Assembly: GCF_036884655.1 (NCBI RefSeq)
Contig: NC_088340.1
Location: forward strand, 25,553,001-25,617,000
DNA from: Musa acuminata AAA Group
Taxonomy: Eukaryota; Streptophyta; Magnoliopsida; Zingiberales; Musaceae
Direction: 5' to 3'
DNA: 64,000 nt
In this document: positions 32,687 through 45,286 of the stretch, piece by piece
Layout: every line of letters starts with the position of its first letter
How positions within the stretch are numbered: the first letter of the stretch is position 1
The notes under the pieces: model-generated
Seen by the model: the letters and a program-made list of their open reading frames with translations, nothing else
Database searches by the model: none
What the model was told of the DNA's origin: nothing
Position numbers and translations under genes: made by a program

Positions 32687-34060
32687 TCAATCCTTGGGTA
32701 AGGATGTTTTGGAAGTAGATGCATCCAAATTACTAGATGGAAAAAGGGTTTCATTTAAATTCAAGGCATCAAAATTAACATCATCATCAAAATCATTTTT
32801 CTTAACTTCGGAAACTTCATTAAAAATAACATGAATAGATTCTTCTATAATCAAAATTGTTTTATTAAAGATACGAAATGCTTTAGAAATAAAAGAATAG
32901 CCAAGAAAAATTTCTTCATCGGATTTAGCATAAAATTTTCCTAAGGCATCTTTTTTATTCAAGCTAAAACACTTACACCAAAAAACTTTAAAATATGAAA
33001 CATTGGGTTTTTTGTTATTCCACAACTCATAAGGAGTTTTGGTGAGTAGGTTTTACTAGAACTCTATTCATGACATAGCATGCTATATTTACGGCTTCAG
33101 CCCAAAAATATTTAGATAGGCTATGTTCATTTAACATGGTTCTTGTCATTTCTTATAAATTTCTATTCTTTCTTTCTACTACTCCATTTTGTTGAGGATT
33201 TCTTAGAGTAGAGAAGTTATGGTTATATCCATTAGATTCACAAAATTCTTGGAAATCACAGTTTTGAATTCACCACCATGATCACTTCGAATTAACGAAA
33301 TCATACAACCCTTTTTATTTTGAATAAGTTTACAAAACTTGGAGAAATACCTAAAGCATTCACTTTTGTGTATCAAAAAATAAGTCCATGTGTATCTACT
33401 ATAATCATCTACGATGACAAATGCGTATTTGCTACCTCCTAGGCTTGATGTAGAAATTGGTCTGAATAAGTCCTCATATGGATCAATTATAAAGGTCTAT
33501 AGGTGCTTATTTGGTTCTTAGGTTTGAAGCTATCTTTTATTTGTTTTCCTAGTTGACATGCATCACACATATTATCTTTGACGAACTTGATATGAGGAAT
33601 TCCTCTTACAAGTTCTTTAGATGAAATTTGAGATATTAGTTTCATGCTAGCATGACCTAATCTTCTATGCCAAAGCTAAGCATCGTCATTTAAAATCGAA
33701 AAACATATTTCATTATAAATATCATTAATGTCGATAGTGTATATATTATTTTATTTTATAGCATCATAGATGTGTTTTTGTGTGGTTTTTCTATAATTCA
33801 AGCATTAGATTCAAATCTAACAATATATCCTTTATCACATAATTGACTAATGCTTAAAAGGTTATGCTTTAAACCATCAACTAATAGCACATCTTCAATA
33901 AAATAGTTGGTATAGTTCCTTTGCCAATGATTTTACCCTTGTTGTTGTCTCTGAAGGTGACATATCCTTCATCTAGGCTAGTGAACTTAGAGAATTGAGA
34001 TGAATCTCCGATCATATGTCTTGAGCATCCACTATCAAGGTACCATCTCTTGCTCCTACC
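32687..34060 (-). pseudogene. Element G pol: protease and integrase (fragmented)
   Basis: From upstream: the protease active site W-Y-L-D-S-G-C-S-R-H-M is intact (about 34015-34050). Then comes the zinc region RLGHASMKLISQISS...CDACQLGKQIK (about 33540-33680), and RSDHGGEF (about 33275-33300) with a frameshift after it. ERKNRNL with a stop lies near 33150-33175, and the C-terminal part WNNKKPNVSYFKVFWCKCF at 32687-33025. At least four breaks are visible. Confidence 0.85.
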
Positions 34061-34078
34061 TTGTGATGGTATACATTT

Positions 34079-35664
34079 CTACAAAAGAGGATGATTTTTA
34101 GTTACCCATTTGACCTTGGGTGCCTCAAAAATCAATTGGCTTAACTTATCATTTTGCATGAAATCCTTTATGGTTCCTTTAGGAATCCAAATCAATTTGT
34201 GTGGACTACACTTCTTAAATGGATAATGATAAGTGACATGTCCAAGTTTGCAACAAAAGTTACTTTTGTTTTGGGGTGAAATATGCAAGATAGGGCCTTT
34301 AACAAAGGTGGTTGGATTTTGGTGAGAGCTACTCACAAATCCGATTCCACTTCTTTTATGAACGTGACCCTTATTGGCAAGGATCATGTTCAAGGACTTG
34401 CTACCAACCTCAAATTTTTCTAAGGTTTCATTGAATAGCAAGTTTTCCTTTCTAAGTATTTTTACTTCATGGTATTTCGTACATGTAGCTAAACTATCAT
34501 TATGCTCAACTTTTAATCTATTGTAATCACTAACAAGAGAATCATGCTCCTTTTTTTAATAATTTATATTTTTTACTAATTGATTTGTATTCATCAAATA
34601 AATCATGAAAAGCATTTAATAGTTCATCAAATGATAAATTTGCATCAATCGAACTTGTTACCTCATCTCTAATGACCATCAGTGCATAGTGAGCAACTTG
34701 CTCGGTGTTGGTTGGCTCCTCTTCTTCGGATGCACTTGAGTTATCCCATGTTGCTTTGAGAGCCTTCTTCTTTAGTGTTCTCTTCTTAGCTTGGGGACAT
34801 ATGCTCTTGTAGTGTCCCAGCTTCTTGCATTCATAGCATATTACTTGATCTTTCTTGGGTTTAAATTTATTTTTAATATTATTTTTAAATTTATTCCTTC
34901 TTATGAATTTTTTAAATTTCCTTGTTAAAAGTGCCAAGTCTTCATCAATGTCCTCATCACTTGAGTTTTCTTTCAAGTAGTCTTCTTGGGTTCTTAATGT
35001 CATATTCTTCCTATTCTTTGGAAGGGTATCCTCAAGCTCTTCATGAGCTTTACAAGTCATCTCATAGGTCATTAGTAACCTAATTAGTTCTTTGAGAGGA
35101 AAATTATTTAAATCTTTGGCCTCTTAAATGGTCGTGACTTTAGGGTCCCAACTCTTTGGAATGGATCTTAAAACTTTATTAACGAGTTCAAAATCCGAGA
35201 AATCTTAACCAAGTCCTTTTAGACCATTGACGACATCCATAAATCGAGTGTATATGTCTCCAATGGTCTCACTCGGTTTCATCCGAAATAACTCATAAGT
35301 GTGCACTAAAAGATTAATTTTTGACTCCTTCACTCTACTAATGCCTTCATGAATCACTTCGAGTGTGTGCCAAATATCAAAATTTATTTCACAAATCGAC
35401 ACTCGATTAAACACGTTTTTATCTAATACACAAAAAAAAGCATTTATAGCTTTGGCATTTAAAGTAAGTCTTCTTTTCCAACTTATTCTAATTGTTCATT
35501 AGAAGAGAAGAATTTTGAAAACCGTTTTCGACAACGTTCCAAAGCTCAAAATCCAATGAAATTAGGAAGATCCTCATTCTAGTCTTCCAATATGTGTAAT
35601 CTGTCCCTTTGAATATGGGCGGAAGTGTAATTTAATGACCCTCTTAGTTGCTAACAAATACCAT
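34079..35664 (-). pseudogene. Element G Gag (fragmented)
   Basis: The start ATG at 35662-35664 is preserved but is followed by stops. Open pieces are 35205-35414 (FDIWHTLEVIHEGISRVKESK), 34542-35072 (acidic stretch, knuckle CYECKKLGHYKSIC intact, WDNSSASEEEE) and 34079-34441 (second knuckle region CNFCCKLGHVTYHY-like, last Cys changed, ending KNHPLL before an amber codon). Architecture matches A and L. Confidence 0.87.
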
Positions 35665-35700
35665 CTCTCTTGGGTTTTAAACCAAATGAGAGTGAACCTT

Positions 35701-35712
35701 ACTCTGATACCA
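35701..35712 (-). other. Primer binding site of element G
   Basis: TGGTATCAGAGT on the minus strand, two bases from the LTR end. The last base differs from the consensus. Confidence 0.85.
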
Positions 35713-35714
35713 AT

Positions 35715-37069
35715 TGTTAGGATCAAGAGCGACACTAAGAGGGGGTAAATTTATGCAGCAGAAAACTTTCACGATTTCAAAAGTCTACGTTTCGATTAAA
35801 ACCGATTCCGATGAAAATCGTTTTATAAGGAGTTTAACTTGAAAGCATATGTGAGTGTAGTGAAGGCAGTAAGAAGGTAATATGGCTTGCAGTAATGAAA
35901 CTTGCACAAATTGAAAAACAAACTAGAATTTAGTGTGGTTCGGTCTTTGTGATCTACATTCACTTTCGGATTCCTCCTCCATCAAGGTCACCAGCATCCA
36001 CTAAAGGCCTTCTTTTAATAGGTGAAGACCAACCACCTCTTACAGCACTTTCTCCTTTTTACTGGTTTAGGAGAGAACCCTTACAAGTCTCACACTTCTC
36101 TTGAATGATTTCAAAACTTAGAAAGGGAGGAGGAGAACTCTAGCACTTGTTTACAACACTTTTACACCCTAACAACTCAAGATTATCTCAATGCTTTCGT
36201 GCCCTTTCATGCAGAAAAAGGGTGGGGTTTTTATAGGCCCCAATGGCTTCAAAAATGGAGTCAAAAAGTGTCTAATCCCGGATTTTCGGGGTCCTGGCGG
36301 TACCACCGCCATTATTGGGTGGTACCACCGCCTGACACCTAACACTAGGTGGTACCACCGCCCAATCTGGGTGATACCACCGCCTGACAAAGCTCGGAGA
36401 TCGAGCTATGGCGGTACCACTAGCTAATAGGGGTGGTACCACCACTAGCAGTAATAACTACCGGTGATACCACCGCCCTATTTGGGTATATCACAACTAA
36501 GAAATCCTAGGGGGCACTGCTTTCTAGGCGGTGCCACTGTTGGCCAAGAATTTAGGGGTTGAATTGGGTGCTCAATTCGGCCCAATTCAGCCCTATTAAG
36601 GGCCCAATTGGTCCCTAATTAAGTTAGTGGGATCACCTCCCAATCCTAACTTAATTTATGCTTTAATTATGATAACTAAGACATGATTACAGTGCTACTT
36701 GTTCTGGTGCGTCAATTGCTCTTCCGGCGAGCTTCCGACGTACTTTTGGCGAACATCCGACGAGCTTTCGGCAATGTTCCGGTGGACTCCTAGCAAGCTC
36801 CTGAACTTTACGATGATCTTCTTGGTGAGTTCCGATGAGCTTCTTTGGCAAGCTCTTGGACTTCTCGGTTGGATCTGGCAGAACTTACGACGAACGTCCG
36901 GACTTCCGTCGAACTCTTAAACTCCGAATGAGATCTCGATCTTAACTCCAGCACAAATCGTGCTTTATGTCTTAGTGCTATCGTAGTTAATCCTGCACAC
37001 TTTTCTCAACATATAGGTTAGATCAAACAATTTACAATTGACTTCATCATCAAAATCTGAGATTCAACA
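35715..37069 (-). repeat. Element G 5' LTR (1355 bp)
   Basis: It runs TGTTGAATCTCAGATTTTGA at 37069 to CCTAACA at 35715 on the minus strand. The palindrome array spans about 36295-36475. The TATA box is weakened (TATAAAAA near 36226-36233). The C-tract hairpin near 35735-35760 has lost one arm. Short-U3 type. Confidence 0.88.
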
Positions 37070-38316
37070 TTTCTCAAGTACTTAAAGATACACTTTACTG
37101 CTTTCTATTGCTCCAAGCCTGGATTTGCCTGATACCTACTCGTGACACTTAGAGCATGCGCTATATCAGACCTAGTATATAGCATGATATATATGATAGA
37201 CCCTATCGCTGAAGCATATGGTATCATATCCATGTTCGTCCTTTCTTTAGGAGTCTTTGGGGACATGCTCCTAGAAAGCGATATCTCATGTCTCATCGGT
37301 ATAAGACATCTCTTGGAATTTTTCATGCCAAACCTTTTGACAATGGTATCTTTGTAGCTAGACTGGGATAAGTTAAGCATCCTCTTGGATCTATCTCTAT
37401 AGATCTGAATCCCCAAGATATAGGATGCTTCCCCTAACTCCTTCACGGAGGAGTGTCTGGATAACTAAGTCTTTACTGTAGATAGCAATCCTACATCATT
37501 CCCAATGATCAGGATGTCATCTACATATAACACATAGAAGGTGATAGCACTCCCATTTACCTTTTTGTACATACAAGGCTCATCTTTGTTCTTAAAAAGG
37601 ATACACTTTACTGCTTTCTATTGCTCCAAGCCTGGATTTGCCTGATACCTGCTCGTGACACTTAGAGCATGTGCTATATCAAGCCTAGTATATAGCATAA
37701 CATATATGATAGACCCTATCGCTGAAGTATATGGTATCCTATCCATGTTCGTCCTTTCTTTAGGAGTCTTTGGGGACACGCTCCTAGAAAGCGATATCTC
37801 ATGTCTCATCGGTATAAGACATCTCTTGGAATTTTCCATATCAAATCTTTTGACAATGGTGTCTTTGTACCTAGACTGGGATAAATTAAGCATCCTCTTG
37901 GATCTATCTCTATAGATCCGAATCCCGAAGATATAGGATGCTTCCCCTAACTCCTTCATGAAGGAGTGTCTAGATAACCAAGTCTTTACTGTGGATAGCA
38001 ATCCTACATCATTCCTAATGATCAGGATGTAATCCATATATAACACATAGAAGGTGATAGCACTCCCATTTACCTTTCTGTACATACAAGGCTCATCTTT
38101 GTTTTTAACAAAGTCATAAGATCTGATTGCCTCATCAAATCTTATGTTCCAACTTCAGGAAGCTTGCTTTAGTCTATAAATGGACCTAAGCAACCTACAC
38201 ACCTTATCTAGGCAGTCCATGGACACGAATCCCTCAGGTTGTATCATATACACCTCCTCCATAAGGTTGCCATTGAGAAATACAGTTTTCACATCCATCT
38301 GCTAGATCTCATAATT
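37070..38316 (-). pseudogene. Element F pol: RT region with an internal tandem duplication
   Basis: After the TSD TTTCT, F continues with RT/connection sequence homologous to C (MKELGEASYILGIQIYRDRSKRMLNLSQS, MIPYASAIGSIIYIM). Two copies of a 513-bp unit lie in tandem at about 37087-37599 and 37600-38112, both with the same motifs. The active-site box in the second copy is YMDY instead of YVDD. Upstream, FLNGNL-like and [13 protein letters not shown] sequence continues to 38316, where LTR I begins. Confidence 0.88.
37087..38112 (-). repeat. 513-bp tandem duplication in element F pol (two units)
   Basis: GATACACTTTACTGCTTTC begins at both 37087 and 37600, an offset of 513 (171 codons). The units differ at scattered positions, so the duplication is not recent or arose by recombination between diverged copies. 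Confidence 0.85.
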
Positions 38317-39477
38317 ATTTGGATCGAGTCGGCACTAAGAGAGGGGGGAGGTGAATTAGTGCAGCGGATAAAAATGACATTGGTTCGAAAAATCTTCATA
38401 CGATAAAATTTGATTCCAATGAAAATGTATTTAACTTAAAAGCATTCATAAGAGTGTAATGAGAAAGTAAAGCTAAGTAAGGCAATTTGCAATAAATGTA
38501 AATTGCAAGAAGTAAATGTAAACTAAGTTTTATAGTGTGTCGGTCGTCGTGACCTACATCCACTCCCGATTCCTCTTCCGTCGAGGCCACTAGCATCCAC
38601 TAATAATCTTCCTTCAATGGGCAAAGATCAACTATCCTTTTATACTCTTTCTCTTTTTCATGGGTTTAGGAGACGAACTTCTAAATACTAGAAAGAAGTG
38701 ATCTTAAATCCTAAGAGAGTTTCCTAATTTTTTTTCCAGTATTCTTTCCCCCTTTTTTTCAACTCAATTTTGTGTTCAATTCTTGCTACTCCATATAGGA
38801 ATAGCTAGGGTATTTATAGACCCCAAATTGCTTCAAAATTGGAGCTAAAAAAGGTCTCATCCTAAGTTTTTCGGGTACTAGCGATACCACCGCCTGTGTT
38901 AGGTGATACCACCGCTTGCAGCACTAAAATTGGGTGGTACCATCGCCTACAGCACTGACACTGGACGGTACCACCACTCAATCTGACAGTGCTACCGCCT
39001 AACATAGCCTGGGAGACTGTGTCTGTGCAGTACCATCGCTTGACACGATCTTGAAGATTGTGTCTGGGCGGTACCACCGTCGGATCTTGCTAAAGGACCC
39101 TGAATTAGCCAAACAATAGGCCTAATTCAACCTTAATTCTGGCTCAATTGGCCCCTAATTGAGTTAGTATTATTTCACCCTAATACTGAATCAATTAGAC
39201 CTAAACTAACTCGATCTAGACAAATTATTACAAGCATGAATCCTATATTGTCCAGTATGTCATTGGTTCATTCAGCGCTTCATCCTCTCCTTCGGCATAT
39301 TGCCCAATCGGCATGTTGTCTTCCCACAACATCAGGTCTCCTTGGCACAATGTTCGATCTTCTTGGCTCGATGCCCAAACTCATGGCATGAAGCCTTCTG
39401 CCGATACACCGATCGATCCTCCAGCCCGACGTCCAATCTTCTAATATGTTCACTCTGACCCAACATCTGATTCCTCC
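38317..39477 (-). repeat. LTR fragment I (SIRE-like, long-U3 type), broken by element J
   Basis: It begins inside F with TATTTGGATCGAGTCGGCACT, a damaged LTR end, and shows the C-tract hairpin (38333-38365), a TATA-like ATTTATAG at about 38811, a palindrome array (about 38880-39090) and the extra U3 module (39230-39477). It stops where J's LTR starts in the opposite orientation. Confidence 0.75.
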
Positions 39478-41618
39478 TGTTGAATCTCGGATTTTGATGA
39501 TGAAACCAATTGATAGTATTTAGTAATTTAATATGGTTTTGAGTGATGTAGGATGCTTCGACCAGAGAGAGATAATTAAAGTAGGAAGAATCATATTGGG
39601 CCGGAGAAAAACATGTTAGAAGATTGGACGTCACACCGGAGGATCGGTCAACGTATTGACAGAAGGCTTCGGGCCATAGTTTCAGGCATCGAGCCAAGAA
39701 GAGTGGATATTGCACCAAGGATATCGAAGTTACGGAGGTCAACTGGCCGATTGGGCAATAGGCCGCAAGAGAGGACAATGCGCTGAAGAACGGATGAAGC
39801 ATCGATGGACCAATGACATACCGGACAATATGATTCATGCTTAGTAATAATTTTCTAGATTGAAGTGTGTTTTATATTTGTAGGATTAACTATGATAGCA
39901 AAGCATAAAGTAAAATAAAGTCTCAGAGTTGAGAATGAGATTTCGTTGGGAGTTCGAAAGTTTATCAGAAGTTCGGACGTTCGTCAAAAGTTCTGCTCGA
40001 ACTTACCGAGAAGTCCAGGAGCTTGCCAAAGAAGCTCGTCGGAACTCGCCAAGAAGATCGTCGTGAAGTCTAGGAGCTTGCCGGAAGTCCGCTGGAACAT
40101 TGCCGAGAGATTGTCGAAAGTTCGCCGGAAGCTCGCCGGAAGAAACCTTGACTCATCAAATTTATTTAGCTTAGTGTATGTCTTAGAATTCGTAGTTAGT
40201 ACATAATTGGGAATAAAATTGGGTCAACCCAATTAAGAGCCAATTGGGCCCATGTAAGGACTATGTTGGGCCAAGTGAAAAGGTTCAAATAGTGACCCAA
40301 GAGGTGGCACCGTCGTGGCACATTCTTTGAGACTATGTCAGGCAGTGGTACCACCGGCCTCCGAGAGGCTGTCAGGCGGTGGTACCTCTAGTCTGGGCAG
40401 TGGTACCGCCTAGTATCAGGTGTCAGGCGGTGGTACCACCAGACTGGGCGGTGGTACCACCCAATGTAGTGTCAATGTCAGATTGACACTAGTGGTGGTA
40501 CTGCCTAAAACAGGTGGTGGTACCGCTTGTACTTAGGAAACACAACCATCGTCTAGTGTGGTGTCAGTGTCAGACTGACACTAGCGGTGGTACCGCCCAA
40601 TACAGGCGGTGGTACCACCCGTACCCAGGAAACCCAAGATGAGACATTTTTAGGCTCCAAGTTTGAATCAACCTGAGGCCTATAAATACCCCTCTCATCC
40701 CTGGTTAAGATACCCAAGCACAAAGAGTTTAAAAGTGAGAAAATGTTGTAGAAATCTCTTAAGAAATCCCCTCCTCTAGCTTAAACTTAGAATTCTATTT
40801 AGAGAGGAGTTGTGCTTGTAAAGGTTGTCTCCTAAACCTATGAAAAGGAGAAGAGGGGTGTAAGAAGGAAGTTGATCTTCACCTATTAAAGGAAGATTGA
40901 TAGTGGATGCCGGTGGCCTCGATGGAAGAGGAATTGACGGAGTGGATGTAGGTCACGATGACTGAACCACTATAAAATTGATACAACCCTAAGATTATAT
41001 CATAAAAGAAATGAAAGAAACGGAAGAAAAGGGGATGATCACTTTGAGGGGATCGGCCTCCTTGATCACTTCGAGGGGATGATCACTTAAAGACGCAAGT
41101 ATTGAGAGTGAAAAAAGAAAGAAATGCTACTGCAATCTTTTGTGAACTCCTCTCCTTCTTCTAAGTGTTAGAATAGTTTGAGAGAGGAGTAAGTGGAGGG
41201 GGGGGGGGTGTTTAAGAGTTATCTCCTAAACCCGGTAAAAGGAGAAAGGGCTGTAAAAGGTGGTTGGTCTCCGCCTATTGAAGGAAGACTGATAGTGGAT
41301 GCCGATGGCCTCGATGGAGGAGGAATTGAGAGTGGATGTAGGTCACAATGACCGAACCATTATAAAAATCTGGTTTCCGTTTCCTTTGAGTAATTTACTT
41401 TAACTACAAATAACTTTACTTACTTACTACTTTCAAAATGTTTACGAACACGCTTTCAAGTCAAGCATATTTTCAAGATCGGTTTTCAACGTTTGAAAGA
41501 ATTTTTTAGAACTAACTTTTTTATCACTGCACTAATTCACCCCACCCACCCCCCCCCCCCCCCCCCCCCCCCCCGCACCCCCCCAGCCTCCTCTCTTAGT
41601 GTTGACTCGTTCCTAACA
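39478..41618 (+). repeat. Element J 5' LTR (2141 bp, long-U3 type)
   Basis: TGTTGAATCTCGG...CCTAACA. The extra U3 module lies at about 39530-39845. The palindrome array spans about 40300-40620, with GGTGGTACCACC, a perfect 12-bp palindrome, several times. TATA box at 40681-40688. An expanded C tract (about 41541-41584) is flanked by CACTAA and TTAGTG. A repeated segment with CCGAACCACTATAAAA (about 40960 and 41355) indicates an internal duplication in R/U5. Confidence 0.87.
40681..40688 (+). promoter_or_regulatory. TATA box of element J LTR
   Basis: TATAAATA in GAGGCCTATAAATACCCCTC. Confidence 0.72.
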
Positions 41619-41620
41619 GT

Positions 41621-41632
41621 TTGTATCAGAGC
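41621..41632 (+). other. Primer binding site of element J
   Basis: TTGTATCAGAGC, one substitution from the initiator tRNA-Met complement TGGTATCAGAGC. Confidence 0.82.
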
Positions 41633-41659
41633 CACGTTTTTCTCATTTGGTTTAACTCC

Positions 41660-42635
41660 CAAGAGAAAAGGCTCTTTTCGGCTTTCAAGAGGGTCACTCT
41701 CTCATTTATCTTCCCATGTTCAATGGGACGGACTATACATATTAGAAAACTCAAATAAGAGTTTTCTTGCTCTCATTGAATCTTGATTTATAGAATATAA
41801 TCAAATTTTATTTTGAAAAATTTTCTCTTCTGATGAACGATTGGAATGAGTTGGAAAAGAAGACTTTCTCTTTAAATGCAAAGGCTATGAATGTCTTATT
41901 TTACGCCTTAGATAAAAATGAATTCAATCGGGTTTCTACTTACAAAATAGATTTCAATATTTGGTGCACTCTTGAAATCACACATAAAGGCACTAATAGG
42001 GTTAAAGATTCGAAGATTAATATTTTGATGCATGATTTTGTGTCATTTTGAATGGAACCAAGCTAAACTATTGGAGATATGTACACCTTTTTACGGATGT
42101 CATCCATAGTCTAAAAGCACTTGGTAAAAGTTTTTCGGATTTTGAACTTGTAAATAAAATTTTACATTCTCTTTATAAGAATTGAGATTTAAAAGTAACT
42201 GTCATACAAAGGTAAAAGATTTAAACAAGCTTCCACTCGAAGAACTAATTAGGTCTATAATGACTTAAGAAATGACCAATGTGGCACAAAACAAACTTGA
42301 GGACAACCTTCCAAGAACATGAAGGATTTCAGACTTAGAATAATTGAAGATCACTCGAGCATAGGCTCAAGTGATGGTAAACTTAAACTCCTCACTATGA
42401 AATTTAAAAAGTTCACGAAATAAAAATTAAAGAACAAATAGAATATAACTACTTGCTATGAACGTAAGAAGAGGGAAGCACTTTGGGACGAATCGAGCCC
42501 ATCTGAAGATGAGAAGAAAATCAACAAAGGCGATGTGACAAACTATGCTTTAACGACTTTCGACGACGAGATAATCAAAATCCCCTTAGTTTATTTTGAA
42601 TTACATGATGCTTTTCATGAGTTATTTTTAATTTA
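41660..42635 (+). pseudogene. Element J Gag, lacking the zinc-knuckle region
   Basis: The start codon expected from N (ATGGCTCTTT) is AAGGCTCTTT here, so initiation is lost. 41833-42051 is open (NDWNELEKKTFSLNAKAMNVLFYAL, TLEITHKGTNRVKDSKINIL). Later pieces show PLEELI, an acidic Ser stretch, then CYERKKREALWDESSPSEDEKK and NYALTTFDDEI..IPLVYFEL. The knuckle is reduced to a single Cys-x-Glu-Arg stub, as in N. Confidence 0.85.
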
Positions 42636-44431
<1,796 letters not shown>

Positions 44432-44495
44432 AAAAAGGGGGAGATTGTTTAATCTCGGATTTTGATAATGAAACCAATGGATTTCATGTTGGAGT
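44432..44495 (+). repeat. Polypurine tract and 3' LTR stump of element J
   Basis: AAAAAGGGGGAGAT (44432-44445) is followed by TGTTTAATCTCGG, the first about 50 bases of a 3' LTR. It stops abruptly. Confidence 0.82.
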
Positions 44496-44577
44496 ATATG
44501 AAATTCATCTCAGAATTCATGGCTTCTTGCCACTTCCCAAAGTCTATACAATGACTATTAAGTGTCGACAGAGGATC
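44496..44577. other. Mosaic of small Angela-type fragments
   Basis: 44499-44549 matches the RT region of C near 18973-19017. 44550-44577 matches a piece of the Angela-type LTR containing TTGAGTGTCGATAGAGGATC. No TSDs are visible, so these look like debris joined by deletion or end joining. Confidence 0.6.
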
Positions 44578-45286
44578 TGTTAGAAAAGGGGTCGATACTA
44601 AGAGGGGGGGTGAATTAGTATAGTAGTAAAATACATCAGTTACGAAAACTTCTTTATACGATAAAAGCTGAACTCGGAAATACTTAACTTGAAAGCATGT
44701 TCGTAAATGTATTGAAGGTAGTAAGTAAGTAAAATGGTTTGCAGTAAAGTAAATTGATCAAGACGAAATGCAAACCAGATTTTAGAGTGGTTCGGTCATC
44801 GTGACATACATTTACTTTGTCGATTCATCTTCCGTCGAGGCCACCGGTATCCACTATCGGTCTTCCTTCAATAGGCGAAGACCAACCACCTTTTACAACT
44901 CGATTCTCCTTTTACCCGATTTAGGAGATAACTCTTATACCCCCACTTACTCCTCTCTCAAACTATTCTAACACTTACAACTTTTGAGAGGAGTTCACAT
45001 AAGATTACAGCAATGTTTCTTTCTATTTTTACTCTCAAGTCTTATGTATGTTAACTAGGGATGAGAGGGGTATTTATAGGCCTCAAGTTGATTCAAACTT
45101 TGAGCCTAAAAACATCTCATCCTAGGTTTCCTGGGTTCGGGCGGTACCACCGCTTGTGCTGGGCGGTATCATCGCTATTGTCAGTCTGACACTATCACTG
45201 CACTAGGCGGTACCACCGCCCAGTCTGGTGGTACCAACGCTTGGCACTGGGCCACTAGGTGGTACTACCGCCTAGACTAGCGGTAC
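44578..45286 (-). repeat. LTR fragment K (SIRE-like), broken by element L
   Basis: The minus-strand LTR end TCTAACA is at 44578. The C-tract hairpin has arms ATACTAA/TTAGTAT instead of the usual GCACTAA/TTAGTGC. TATA box at 45071-45078 and a palindrome array (about 45138-45286), inside which L is inserted. Confidence 0.83.

Larger units (their letters stand above)
27008..37069 (-). mobile_element. Element G: complete but decayed SIRE-like retrotransposon inserted in F
   Basis: Minus-strand element with 5' LTR (35715-37069), PBS, gag, protease, integrase, RT, RNase H, a 3' spacer and 3' LTR (27008-29937, itself split by solo LTR H). The overall length without H is about 8.4 kb. It is flanked by the 5-bp TSD TTTCT. 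All genes carry many stops and frameshifts, so it is older than C or N. Confidence 0.92.
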
